Below are positions 9,035 through 18,048 of a stretch of 64,000 nucleotides of DNA, piece by piece. Source of the stretch: Fodinisporobacter ferrooxydans. GTDB lineage: Bacteria; Bacillota; Bacilli; Tumebacillales; MYW30-H2. The first letter of the stretch is position 1. Each line of letters begins with the position of its first letter. The position numbers were made by a program, and so were the translations under genes. The notes under the pieces are model-generated. The model saw nothing but the letters and a program-made list of their open reading frames with translations, had not been told where the DNA came from and made no database searches. Location: assembly GCF_022818495.1 (NCBI RefSeq), contig NZ_CP089291.1, forward strand, positions 921,536-985,535, read 5' to 3'.

Positions 9035-9062
9035 ATTATAACACAATATAGAAAAACATCAA
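9035..9062 (-). promoter_or_regulatory. Sigma-A-type promoter of the toxin-antitoxin-like operon
   Basis: On the minus strand TTGATG (9062-9057) and TATAAT (9040-9035) are separated by 16 bp, close upstream of the start at 9012. Two TTTAACTTT-type direct repeats lie just upstream (9064-9085) and could be autoregulatory operator sites. Confidence 0.65.
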
Positions 9063-9276
9063 TCAAAGTTAAACTAAAGTTAAAATGAACTTCAATCGAT
9101 ATAGTATATTGCAAAAAGATTGTATATTATTCCCACAGTGTGGATATGGAGGATGAGGCTGAAAAGTATGAAAAGAAAGCAGAATGTATGAGTCTTATGC
9201 TGGAGGAGTGGAAGAGGAGTGATTGGTGCTGTAGGCAGCAAAAAAATCAGGAAGATAACAACACCAACTTTCATCA

Positions 9277-10173
9277 TCAAATCTTCTTGCTTGTTCGGAG
9301 CAATACTTTTTCCCGCAACAACAGAGGTGCAAACCGGTTGCGGACGATTTGCAGCATGGCTTCGTTATGGCTTTCCACGAGCACCGTCCCAAACGGTATC
9401 TTCTGCGCCAACCGGGAACTTCGAACCATCTCGATGCCAAGCGCCAAACCGCGACCCACGCCCTGATGTTTTTGTTTCACAAACAGTGTTTTGTATAACA
9501 GCATGTTTGCGGCCAACCGCTGCATGATCAGCCATCCGATGACTTCTCCCCGGTATCGCAAGCCGACACTGTATTCCGGATCCACATATTTTTCTTCGAT
9601 AAAAGGGGAGAATGCAGCAGGGTACCAAACATCCTGGCCGCTCTGGATTTCGATCCGATCTTCTTGAGACAACTCCCGCCACGGAAAAACGGAAAATGGC
9701 TGAGACAGCTTCGACGCTTGAAACCAACGCAATTCACCAATGCGGCGAATATCTCCGATGAACACATAAAGTACAGCTTCGGCAGGCGGAAATCCGTTGC
9801 GCTGTAAAAAGCGGCTGGACGATTCCACATTTTCTTTTTCTGTCACATATTCCGCGTTCAGTTGTTGGCACCCTTGTACTTTGCGATCGTTTTGCAATTC
9901 TGCCAGCAAACGTCTTCCGACTCCGCGTCCACGATGGGATGGAGCAACGAAAAGGGAAAGCAGCTTGGCTGCGGGTACCGGGTGATCGGGTTGAAGTTCC
10001 GCCAATGCCAAGCCGACGGGACGGGAATCTTCCGCTGCTCCCCATGCCAAAGTATCCTGCGCCATTTGCAGGAGCACAGGATGTTTGGACTGCTGAGGCA
10101 GCATACTTACAAACTCGGCAGCCTTGGAACGGTTCAAGGGAAAATATTCGATCACGCTGGTTCTTCCTCTCAT
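9277..10173 (-). CDS. Tandem GNAT-domain N-acetyltransferase
   Basis: This 298-residue protein has two GNAT folds. The first carries the acetyl-CoA pyrophosphate-binding motif in SLFVAPSHRGRGVGRRLLAEL (about 72-92). The second has a weaker copy, LFVKQKHQGVGRGLALGIEM (about 232-251). Such proteins transfer an acetyl group from acetyl-CoA to an amine; the substrate cannot be told. The ATG at 10173 is assumed. A GTG seven codons in, preceded by AGAGGAAG, is an equally good start. It is monocistronic between unrelated neighbours. Confidence 0.85.
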   Translation of the reverse strand: MRGRTSVIEYFPLNRSKAAEFVSMLPQQSKHPVLLQMAQDTLAWGAAEDSRPVGLALAELQPDHPVPAAKLLSLFVAPSHRGRGVGRRLLAELQNDRKVQGCQQLNAEYVTEKENVESSSRFLQRNGFPPAEAVLYVFIGDIRRIGELRWFQASKLSQPFSVFPWRELSQEDRIEIQSGQDVWYPAAFSPFIEEKYVDPEYSVGLRYRGEVIGWLIMQRLAANMLLYKTLFVKQKHQGVGRGLALGIEMVRSSRLAQKIPFGTVLVESHNEAMLQIVRNRFAPLLLREKVLLRTSKKI

Positions 10174-10380
10174 TCCTAACGATCAGGAGGTAGTTCATAT
10201 ATGCAATAATTCTGCAAATGAAGCAACTGCAAATGAGCAAATGATCACACAAGCAATTTATACACTTGGGCAATTTCTAGACAAGAGATATTTCTAAACA
10301 TGATACATTTTTACACACGGGTTCTTTCTACACATGAGATATTGCCATATAAGAGCGTTCTCGCATAAGATCAAGCCTGC

Positions 10381-10953
10381 TTAGCCAATCGCCGCATCCA
10401 TATGGTCGATACCCGGATTTTCCAATACGCGATATTGATCTGCAATTGGGTCATATTCCAGAGCCAATGCCTGGTTGTCGTTCGTGACGCCCATAACTAA
10501 TTGAGGCCACCAGATAGGCTTAGGCGGCAAATTGCTGTTATTGGAGGAATGCCCCATCACATTTACGGTCAATTCGCCCGTAATCCCGAGCTTGTCAATG
10601 GCAGCCTTTATCGCTATCGGACCTTCCAGCACAATATTGACGGGGACCGTCCCCACGCCTTTTTCAAATCGGGTTTGTGCCGTATACGTATAGTGTTGAT
10701 TGAGGATCGTCACCGTCACATCATATACACCATAAACATCCGTATCCACTTTTCCGTCCTTGTATACGGTGATCGCATACGTGCCGCCGACATTCTGCTC
10801 CGGGTAACCCGGCGGCGTCAACACAAGTGTTGTCTTTCCTGAATCATGCGTTTGTGCGCCTGCAGATGGATTCGTTGTCTGTGCATTCGCAGCATACGGC
10901 AAGGAAAACGATAGAGCTAACGACAAGTACAATCCTTTTTTCAAATTTCCCAT
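10381..10953 (-). CDS. Secreted protein of unknown function
   Basis: The 190-residue product has a clear signal peptide (NLKKGLYLSLALSFSLPYAANA). The mature part is beta-rich (LVLTPPGYPEQNVGGTYAITVYKDGKVDTDVYGVYDVTV), consistent with an Ig-like secreted domain. I do not recognise a family. The start at 10953 follows GGGGGAGG by 8 nt; upstream in-frame codons are unsupported. A strongly folded element lies about 60 bp upstream and probably controls it. Confidence 0.75.
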   Translation of the reverse strand: MGNLKKGLYLSLALSFSLPYAANAQTTNPSAGAQTHDSGKTTLVLTPPGYPEQNVGGTYAITVYKDGKVDTDVYGVYDVTVTILNQHYTYTAQTRFEKGVGTVPVNIVLEGPIAIKAAIDKLGITGELTVNVMGHSSNNSNLPPKPIWWPQLVMGVTNDNQALALEYDPIADQYRVLENPGIDHMDAAIG

Positions 10954-11004
10954 TGACCTTACCTCCCCCAATTCCATGAATATTTTGCAAGTTAAAAAAA
11001 TATG

Positions 11005-11089
11005 CATAAAAAAACAGCTATCCTTTTACAGATAACTGGCCGGTTGCACTACTTTCTCCAAACTACCCAAGTGCCCAATATAAGGATAG
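11005..11089 (-). promoter_or_regulatory. Structured leader with terminator-like closing stem
   Basis: On the minus strand an 8-bp closing stem CTATCCTT/AAGGATAG (11089-11082 with 11025-11018) encloses about 56 nt. Inside are a GCAC...GTGC stem and a near-palindromic AACCGGCCAGTT. A TTTTTTT run follows at once (11014-11005). The gene for the secreted protein starts about 50 nt further on. This is the architecture of a riboswitch or attenuator in front of a gene. The interior does not match any riboswitch consensus I know, including cyclic di-GMP-I. Confidence 0.5.
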
Positions 11090-11292
11090 TTTTTCATCGC
11101 ATTCCATTATTTTTATTTTATAGTATTTCTTGCAAAATATATAGTATTTTTTTATAAAAATTACTAATTGATGGGGTTTCGACTTCATCAACCCGGTATA
11201 GCGGTTTGGCAAATATCATGTGAAAACAGCGCGTGTTTATGTTATCGTATAAGCAACAACACATTGAGACATAACGGAAAGGATGTTAGGGT

Positions 11293-11370
11293 ATGTCTAT
11301 ACGTATTGACCGATATAAACATTTTTCCGCTATGACTAAATCAGGGAGGAGGTTTATAGACCATGATTGA
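11293..11370 (+). CDS. Possible 25-residue leader peptide
   Basis: A short frame (MSIRIDRYKHFS..., 25 codons) with AGGATGTTAGGG before its ATG overlaps the start of the next gene by 8 nt. Its own 3' part contains the next gene's ribosome binding site (AGGGAGGAGG). It may couple translation. It is too short to judge by composition. Confidence 0.3.
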   Translation: MSIRIDRYKHFSAMTKSGRRFIDHD

Positions 11371-11716
11371 CAAAAACGAATTGCATATGTGGGTTGACAA
11401 ACTAACAACTGATGATCAAAAAACTGTCTTTGATTTTGTGCAATATCTAGTTGAGCGTCGTGATCGTAATGAAGTGGAAAAATTTTACGGAAATATCCCG
11501 GAAGTAGACGAACCTTATAGTGAGGAAGAATTGCGTCAAATGAAAGAGAATACTGGCTGGGTGGATTGGGAGGTATTAGAGCGTGACTTATCGAAAAGTA
11601 GTTTACATAAAGTCAATCGATTCTCGCGGCGGAATCTACAAATAAATTTTTCCCGATTTTTAAAGGCTTATCCCCTTTTACTCCGTCATTCACATCGTAT
11701 CGCATACCATAATTAA
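11363..11716 (+). CDS. Small acidic protein, antitoxin-like N-terminus
   Basis: This 117-residue protein begins with a helical segment (NELHMWVDKLTTDDQKTVFDFVQYLVERR) typical of small antitoxins with a DUF2281-like N-terminal part. An acidic stretch to about residue 80 follows. The last 35 residues (HKVNRFSRRNLQINFSRFL...) are basic and unlike the rest, which suggests read-through into the remains of a lost partner gene. GGGAGGAGG precedes the ATG. No toxin gene follows. Confidence 0.5.
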   Translation: MIDKNELHMWVDKLTTDDQKTVFDFVQYLVERRDRNEVEKFYGNIPEVDEPYSEEELRQMKENTGWVDWEVLERDLSKSSLHKVNRFSRRNLQINFSRFLKAYPLLLRHSHRIAYHN

Positions 11717-11833
11717 GACATTCAAAACATCGTTGTAAATAGAGCATAGAGCATTTACTACTTCATGGATCGTTAGGAAACTTGAATCTTGTGCCCGTCA
11801 AAGCAGCTTGGATAGGCGCAATAAAATTAAAAA

Positions 11834-11862
11834 TCGGTTTTCCTTTACGAAAGGAAAACCGA
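11834..11862. terminator. Bidirectional rho-independent terminator
   Basis: A 13-bp perfect stem (TCGGTTTTCCTTT/AAAGGAAAACCGA) with a 3-nt loop has T-rich flanks on both sides. It lies between the plus-strand small gene and the end of the minus-strand RND operon and probably ends the latter. Confidence 0.85.
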
Positions 11863-11949
11863 CTTTTCCAGAGCGAATTCCGGGATAAATTGTGATTTCG
11901 TTCGATATTCGTTTTTTGCTGACGGTACGCTTTAAAAAAGTTTAAATCC

Positions 11950-14900
11950 CTACATCGACACAGACCCGCCGCTTTGCATCCGCATCTGCTTCTTCAATGC
12001 TTTTTTCTGCCTGCGCTTCTCGATCCGATTGTCAAACATCGTATACACGACAGGCACCAACACCAGTGTAATCATCGTCGAGAAAATCAAGCCGAATGCC
12101 ACGACAGTCGCCATTGGCGCTTGCTGCTCGGCGCCTTGTCCGAAGCCGATGACAAGCGGCAGCATGGCAAGGACGGTCGTCGCCGTCGTCATCAAGATCG
12201 GTCGCAGACGGATTTGTCCGGCCTGTATCAGGGCTTCCTGGAGCGTGTATCCGCGCTTTCGCAATTGGTTCGTATAGTCCACCAATACGATGGCGTTGTT
12301 GACGACGATACCGATCAGCATGATCATGCCGGTGATCGAGTTGATATTGATCGTCCGGTGTGTCACCAGGAGTCCAAAGAAGGCTCCGATAATTGTCGGC
12401 GGCAGCGAGAACATGATGATAAACGGTCCATATAGCGATTCGAATTGGCCCGCCATCACCATGTATACCAGAATCGGCGATGCCAACAGCACGAGTCCGA
12501 GACTCATAAATGACTTGCTCATATCGCTTTGCTGGCCGCCCATGGAGATTTGATATCCTTCCGGCAGCCGGATTTGCGCAAGCCGTTGGTTGATTTCTTG
12601 TGTCACGGTTCCCGTCGGTGCGTTGAACGTAAACGCAGTAATCGTGGCGAGACGCTGTTGGTTTTGGCGTTTGATCTGTGCCGGACTATATCCCGGCTGG
12701 ATTTTCGCCACTTCCAATAACGGAATTTGAATGCCGCTTGCACTGGTGACGACCATGGAATTCAGGTTTTCTAATTTCTGTGAATATTGTTCCGGATATT
12801 TCACGACCACATCGATTTGCGAATCTCCCGTCTTGTAGTGTGTTGCAACTGTTCCCTGGAACATGGTATTCAATGCAGACTGGATCTCTTTCACCGAAAT
12901 GCCATAGTGCGCCGCTGCCGTGCGGTCGATCGTCAAATCAAACTCCGGCACTGTTTTGTCCAGGGTATTTTGCACATTGCGCGTTCCGGGCACTTGGCGG
13001 ACTTGATCTGCCACCAGGGTGCCAAGTTTCTCCAATACCCGCAAATCCGGTCCCATCACGTTGACCTGAACTGGCGCGCCGTTGCCGCCCATGCCGCTCT
13101 GTTGCGCACTTACGGTGATTTGTGCGCCGGGAATCCCCCTGACCATGCCGCGCACCTGCTCGACGACTTGATCGGTGCTGCGTTTTCGTTGGCTCAGATC
13201 TTTCAATTTTACGCCGATCTGTGCCGTATTCGTCGCGGCATGCTGGATAAATCCGCCGCCCAGACTGCCGACTGTGGAATACATCGTATCCACTTCCGGG
13301 ATTTTCTGAATTTCCGCTTCGATGCGCGTTGCAAGCTTGTTCGTCGTTGCAAAGTCCGTGCCTTGGGCCAACTGGATATTGACATTGAAGACACCTTGGT
13401 CGGAGCTTGGCATCAATTCAAATCCGATAAGCGGCGCGATGGCCAAACTTGCCACCAGAAGTCCGGCTGTAGCCGCCACGACTTTTTTCCGATTGCCAAG
13501 AGCCCATTTGAGAACTTTGACATAAAAAGAAGTCAATGCGCGAATCCAACGGCCAAAATGGATGGCCGGATTTTTCGTCGGTCCCTCCGGCAGTTCTTCG
13601 GTAAATGGCTTTGTCAGAATCTTGGCAGCCAGCATCGGCACAAGTGTAATCGATGCAAAAAGGGCTGCAATGTGCGAGAAGCTGACAGTCAAGGCCATCG
13701 GCAGGAAGATTTCTGCAGCCAGGCCGCTGGCAAAAGCGATCGGCAAGAACACGGCGATTTGCGCCAATGCGGATGCAAAGACAGCTGTGCCCACTTCTGC
13801 CGCGCCTGCTTTTGCCGCTTCCTCGGGCATCAGGCCTTCCTGACGTTTGCGGAAGATGCTTTCCAATACGACAACCGCAAAGTCGACCAAGGATCCAAGG
13901 CCCAATGCCAAACCGCCAAGTGTGATCGTATTGATCGACTGGTTGGAGAAATACATCATGCTGAATGTACTGATGACCGCAATCGGAATGACCACGCCAA
14001 TGACAAGCGTCGCCCGGATGCTGCGCAAAAACAGCGCCAAAATCAGGATGGAGAATACGCCGCCAAGCAGTGTGTGATTCACAACGGTATTGATGGAATC
14101 CCGGATGTATTTTGCCTGATCGTTTAAAACGGTCAGATGTACGCCCTGCGGCAGTTTCTTCTGAATGGCCGGCAATTCTTTCAACACATTGTCGGACGCT
14201 GTGACCGTATTGCTGTCAGACTGTTTGGTCAAGGAAAGGCTTACGCTTTCCTGCCCGTTGACCCTGGATTCCAGCGTGACATCCTGATATGTGTCGACAA
14301 TCTTCGCCAACTGTCCGAGCGGAACGGTTTGGCCGTTTTTCAAAGGCACCTGCACATCCTGAATCTCCGCAACGGATCGAAAATCTCCATTCAAATGCAG
14401 GGGAATCAACTGCGAGCCTTTTTGCACAAGTCCGGCATCCAAGGAATTGTTGTCGTTGCCGAGGGCTTGGACGATGGAATTGATGGATACATCATACTGT
14501 GTCAGCTTGTTGGGATCGACCAGTACCTGCACCTGCCGCACGCGTCCACCTGACGTGTTGACAGATGCAATGCCGTTGACGCGCTGCAGTGCGGGACTTA
14601 CCGTATTGTCGGCAATATTGCGCAGTGTGACCGGGTCCGTGTTCCCATATAGCGCCAATGTTTGAATCGGCTGGCTATTGGGGTCGATCCGCAGTACCAA
14701 TGGCGCATCCGCACCTGTCGGAAGTCCGTTGCGGATGCGATCCAATTTGTCCCGCATATTCAATGTCGCCTGATCCAGATTGATGCCGTAATTGAAGTGG
14801 ACGATGACGAGGCTCGCCCCTGAACTCGACGTGGAATCCACCTCATTGACGCCCGATATGGTAGCCATGGCCGCTTCAATCGGTTTGCTGACTTGCGATT

Positions 14901-15078
14901 CCACTTCCCCAGGTGAGGCGCCCGTCCAGGATGTGGTGACAACAGCCACCGGCACATCGATTTTCGGATACAAATCGACCGGCAATAGCGGAATCGCGAT
15001 GACGCCCACGATGATGAGCGCAATCATGATCATGGAAATCGTAACAGGCCGATGGACGGAGAAATTCGCTATTTTCAT
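11950..15078 (-). CDS. RND-family efflux pump (AcrB/SwrC-like permease)
   Basis: This 1,042-residue inner-membrane pump has the classic RND plan: TM1 at about 10-30, a large periplasmic-type loop, TM2-6 at about 335-480, a second loop, and TM8-12 at about 870-1020. Family landmarks include PVDLYPKIDVPVAVVTTSWTGASPGEVE near the start, GSLVDFAVVVLESI in TM4, and GIVVNNAIVLVDYTN near the end. It should export amphiphiles or antibiotics using the proton gradient. It overlaps the upstream adaptor gene by 4 nt (ATGA), so the two form a coupled operon. Length and motifs are intact. The closest Bacillus relative by pattern is SwrC/YerP. Confidence 0.95.
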   Translation of the reverse strand: MKIANFSVHRPVTISMIMIALIIVGVIAIPLLPVDLYPKIDVPVAVVTTSWTGASPGEVESQVSKPIEAAMATISGVNEVDSTSSSGASLVIVHFNYGINLDQATLNMRDKLDRIRNGLPTGADAPLVLRIDPNSQPIQTLALYGNTDPVTLRNIADNTVSPALQRVNGIASVNTSGGRVRQVQVLVDPNKLTQYDVSINSIVQALGNDNNSLDAGLVQKGSQLIPLHLNGDFRSVAEIQDVQVPLKNGQTVPLGQLAKIVDTYQDVTLESRVNGQESVSLSLTKQSDSNTVTASDNVLKELPAIQKKLPQGVHLTVLNDQAKYIRDSINTVVNHTLLGGVFSILILALFLRSIRATLVIGVVIPIAVISTFSMMYFSNQSINTITLGGLALGLGSLVDFAVVVLESIFRKRQEGLMPEEAAKAGAAEVGTAVFASALAQIAVFLPIAFASGLAAEIFLPMALTVSFSHIAALFASITLVPMLAAKILTKPFTEELPEGPTKNPAIHFGRWIRALTSFYVKVLKWALGNRKKVVAATAGLLVASLAIAPLIGFELMPSSDQGVFNVNIQLAQGTDFATTNKLATRIEAEIQKIPEVDTMYSTVGSLGGGFIQHAATNTAQIGVKLKDLSQRKRSTDQVVEQVRGMVRGIPGAQITVSAQQSGMGGNGAPVQVNVMGPDLRVLEKLGTLVADQVRQVPGTRNVQNTLDKTVPEFDLTIDRTAAAHYGISVKEIQSALNTMFQGTVATHYKTGDSQIDVVVKYPEQYSQKLENLNSMVVTSASGIQIPLLEVAKIQPGYSPAQIKRQNQQRLATITAFTFNAPTGTVTQEINQRLAQIRLPEGYQISMGGQQSDMSKSFMSLGLVLLASPILVYMVMAGQFESLYGPFIIMFSLPPTIIGAFFGLLVTHRTININSITGMIMLIGIVVNNAIVLVDYTNQLRKRGYTLQEALIQAGQIRLRPILMTTATTVLAMLPLVIGFGQGAEQQAPMATVVAFGLIFSTMITLVLVPVVYTMFDNRIEKRRQKKALKKQMRMQSGGSVSM

Positions 15079-16919
15079 TTGTTTCCTCCTGCGGTGTTGC
15101 TTTTACCGGAAGAACCATTTGCCCCAGGCTTTACAATATCCACAGGCGCACCGTCTGACAGGAGCTCTTCCCCTTTGACGACAACCTGATCGCCCACATG
15201 CAGGCCGCTTTTAATCTCATACTCTGTGCTGGTCATTTCGCCGATCTGGACGAGGACTTTCTTCGCCTTGCCGTGATCAATGATAAATGCCGCATTGCCG
15301 TTGGCCTCGCTCAAGATCGCATCTGCAGGCACCATGATCGCTTGGCGGCCTTCGCTTTTCAGGGATGCTTCGACAAACATGCCAGGCAGCAATTGCTGCT
15401 TCGGATCATTCACCTGAATATCCACGCCGTAGGATTTGGTTACAGAATCCATCATCGGATGAATATGTAGTACTTTTCCCTGCATGGACTGATTCAACGT
15501 TGGAATGTTCACAAGCATATCTGTGCCGATTTTCACTTTGCCAATCGTCGCTTCCGGCACATTGACTGTCGCAATCGTCGGAGATGTAGACGCGATGGAA
15601 ACGACAGAGCCTGTCCCGCCCGCCATTTGCCCCACCGGTGCATTGATCGCTGTCACTACGCCATCTACCGGCGACTTTAATACGCCGTCCTGCAACTGCT
15701 CGTTGATGACATTGACATTGGTTTCTGCCGCTTGCAATTGGGCTTGTGCCACGGCAACCCCATCGCCGGACTGTGCGGCTGCGACCGATTGATTCGCTTG
15801 ATCCAATTGTGCCTTTGCCACGGCAATCCCCGATGTGGAATTCTGCGCGACTTGCAGGTTTTGATTCGCTTGTGCCAACTGCTGTTGGCTCAATTTCACA
15901 CTGGAGGCATCCCCTTGCAACTGTGTCAGTTTCACAACCGATTGATTGTAGTTGGCCAATGCCACATCGACATCTTTGGAGTTTTGTGCATTTTGCAGCG
16001 CGACTTGTGCTGCCTGTAAAGGCGCTTGCAGGGAGGAGTCGGTGACGGTGTTTTGCGCTTCCGCCTGGCTTAATTGCAACTGTGCTTGCAGGTATTTGGT
16101 ATATGCCGCATCAATATTCGCCTGATATTGGGCATACGTCCCTTGTGTGACACCGACGCTAAACTGCTGCAGCGCATCGTTATATGCGGTCTTCGCTTGA
16201 TCGGCCGCCAACTGCAATTGCTTGATATTGTTATCTGTTCCTTGCTTGGAATTATCATAACTCGATTGTGCGGAACCGACCGATGCATTCGCACTTGCCA
16301 AGGCTGCAGCATGATTGGCTTTGGCTTGTTCTACAGCCGCCTGGGCGACAGCTACCGCTTGCTGTGCCTGTGCGATGCTGTTGGCTTGATCCGTTTGCGC
16401 CTTGTCGAACTGGATCTTTGCCGTATCGACTGACTGCTGTGCGGAAATGATGCTGTTGGCGTGATCCAATTGCGCTTTTGCCAACTGGGCCTGGTCCGCT
16501 TCAACGGAAGATTTTGCATTGGCTAAGGAATTTTGTTGATTGTTTTGTGCTTGATTGACCTGTGCCTGATCCACGGCAACGGTGCTTTGGCTTTGCTGCA
16601 ACTGTTGCTGCAATTGGCTAGTATCAATGGTCGCCAAGGACTGTCCCGCTGTTACATGATCGCCGACATGCACCATGACATTTGTTACTTTGCCGTTCAA
16701 TTTGGAAGCTACGTTCGTCAACGTCTCCGGCGTGATCTGGCCGGAAAAGACCTGCCCGCCGCCGATATCGGACATTTTCACCATTTGTGTTTCCACCGGC
16801 AATTTTTTGTCCAGAAATGCGTTCGATGACGCCGCCTTGCCGCAACCTGCCAAAGCGGTGCCGGCAAGCAGCGATACGGATGCGAGTACAATCATGGATG
16901 TTACTCTTTTATTCTTCAA
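15075..16919 (-). CDS. RND efflux adaptor lipoprotein with long coiled coil
   Basis: This membrane-fusion protein is about 614 residues. A signal sequence ends in a lipobox (LAGC), predicting a lipid anchor. A barrel-sandwich half (about 70-100), an unusually long Gln/Ala-rich coiled-coil hairpin (about 100-390), the second barrel-sandwich half (SPVDGVVTAINAPVGQ) and beta-barrel domains follow. I chose the TTG start at 16919, 6 nt after AGCAGGTG; an in-frame start at 16973 exists. The hairpin is several times longer than in typical HlyD-type adaptors and might span a thick wall or meet a TolC-like partner such as the protein at 35871-37403 (inference). Confidence 0.9.
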   Translation of the reverse strand: MKNKRVTSMIVLASVSLLAGTALAGCGKAASSNAFLDKKLPVETQMVKMSDIGGGQVFSGQITPETLTNVASKLNGKVTNVMVHVGDHVTAGQSLATIDTSQLQQQLQQSQSTVAVDQAQVNQAQNNQQNSLANAKSSVEADQAQLAKAQLDHANSIISAQQSVDTAKIQFDKAQTDQANSIAQAQQAVAVAQAAVEQAKANHAAALASANASVGSAQSSYDNSKQGTDNNIKQLQLAADQAKTAYNDALQQFSVGVTQGTYAQYQANIDAAYTKYLQAQLQLSQAEAQNTVTDSSLQAPLQAAQVALQNAQNSKDVDVALANYNQSVVKLTQLQGDASSVKLSQQQLAQANQNLQVAQNSTSGIAVAKAQLDQANQSVAAAQSGDGVAVAQAQLQAAETNVNVINEQLQDGVLKSPVDGVVTAINAPVGQMAGGTGSVVSIASTSPTIATVNVPEATIGKVKIGTDMLVNIPTLNQSMQGKVLHIHPMMDSVTKSYGVDIQVNDPKQQLLPGMFVEASLKSEGRQAIMVPADAILSEANGNAAFIIDHGKAKKVLVQIGEMTSTEYEIKSGLHVGDQVVVKGEELLSDGAPVDIVKPGANGSSGKSNTAGGNK

Positions 16920-17311
16920 AACTGTCACCTGCTCTTCTCTTTCAATTGTTGGTTTGATTGATTGTACAAGCAAAAAACAACCATTCTATATCAAATAGAT
17001 GGAAGTGAGGGGATATTGGGTTCAAGATACTGGTACATTTTCGTATACTTCTAAATCCGTGACGTCTTCTAAAACACATGAAAAGTCACCAGGTGCAGGG
17101 GGCGGCACGAGTACTCATACCACCCCTAAGTCACTTTACGTGTTTTTCATCTTAAACCTTCGCAGATTCAAGGCTCTATATCCTGTAAAAGCTATTCTTC
17201 TATAAATCTTCTGAAGTCTACGGGGAATTTTACTATAAATTTCAAACAATATTTCTATCCCGAAATATTATACTACAAAAAGGTTAGAAATAGTTTAGAA
17301 AATGATTGGGA
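16920..17311. other. Intergenic region upstream of the RND operon
   Basis: About 390 bases hold no gene. On the minus strand a TATAAT-like box (17272-17267) and an imperfect GC-rich hairpin (arms 17097-17105 and 17120-17127, with GAGTACTC in the loop) suggest a promoter with a long, folded leader. No regulator gene adjoins. Confidence 0.4.
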
Positions 17312-17899
17312 TCAGATAAATATTGCCTTTAAATCGATGACGAAGCCCTCAAACATTCCAACGGCAACGGCAAATACATCTTCTTTTGTATATACGTTTT
17401 GGATTTGGTATCGTTGCCCGTCATTCAATGTGTGGATTTCAACCGTTTCATTCACCGGATCGATAATCCAGTATTCTTTCACTTTGGCTTGCTCATATAG
17501 GCGGTATTTGATTAATTTATCCATTCGGTGCGTGGATGGGGACAAAATTTCAATAAGCAAATCAGGGCTTCCATTGCATCCTCTATGATCGATCTTGGAG
17601 GAATCACAGATCACGGTCAAATCCGGTTGCACGACATTCGACACTTGATCGTCAGCCTTATCTTCAGACAACAGACGAACATCAAGCGGTGCGCTATACA
17701 CTTTACAGGATGTATTTCGCAGAAAGAGTGTAAATTCGGTCAGCAGTTCTCTTACAATATCCTGGTGTCTGGGTGATGGTGCGGGAGACATACTGTAGGG
17801 AATCCCGTCAATCAGTTCGTATCGCTCTTCCATTGTCCAATTTAAGTAATCTTGGTATGTGTAGCGTTTACGCGGGTCGTGCAGGCTCATACGTGCCAT
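17312..17899 (-). CDS. Uma2 family (DUF820) putative nuclease
   Basis: The 195-residue protein has all Uma2 landmarks: YELIDGIPYSMSPAPSPRHQ near residue 27, PDLTVICD near 95, DLLIEILSPSTHRMD near 112 and KEYWIIDP near 140. The family has a PD-(D/E)XK-type fold predicted to cut nucleic acid, but its biological role is poorly known, and copies are often scattered and multicopy. It lies alone between two RND operons. An inverted repeat AGCGGCCTTT/AAAGGCCGCT (17952-17990) lies just upstream. Confidence 0.88.
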   Translation of the reverse strand: MARMSLHDPRKRYTYQDYLNWTMEERYELIDGIPYSMSPAPSPRHQDIVRELLTEFTLFLRNTSCKVYSAPLDVRLLSEDKADDQVSNVVQPDLTVICDSSKIDHRGCNGSPDLLIEILSPSTHRMDKLIKYRLYEQAKVKEYWIIDPVNETVEIHTLNDGQRYQIQNVYTKEDVFAVAVGMFEGFVIDLKAIFI

Positions 17900-18048
17900 T
17901 CACCTCGATGCGTGGATTGGTTGTAACTATAGTATTACTGTACCATATCGAAGCGGCCTTTCCCCAATGAAATATCGGAAAAAGGCCGCTGATTGATTTC
18001 TTTTGATGGATGCCTGCTTAAAACATCGTGCTTAAAACATATGAAATA

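Noticed and set aside
9092-9280. A 62-codon hydrophobic frame overlapping the end of the acetyltransferase gene
   Set aside because: The overlap with the stop codon is suggestive, but the sequence is rich in Ile, Phe and Leu from AT-rich DNA and resembles no known small membrane protein. Support is too weak.
12787-14127. A 446-codon open frame on the plus strand
   Set aside because: It lies entirely opposite the well-conserved RND pump gene, has no ribosome binding site, and its residues (many His, Arg and Cys) are typical of an antisense shadow.
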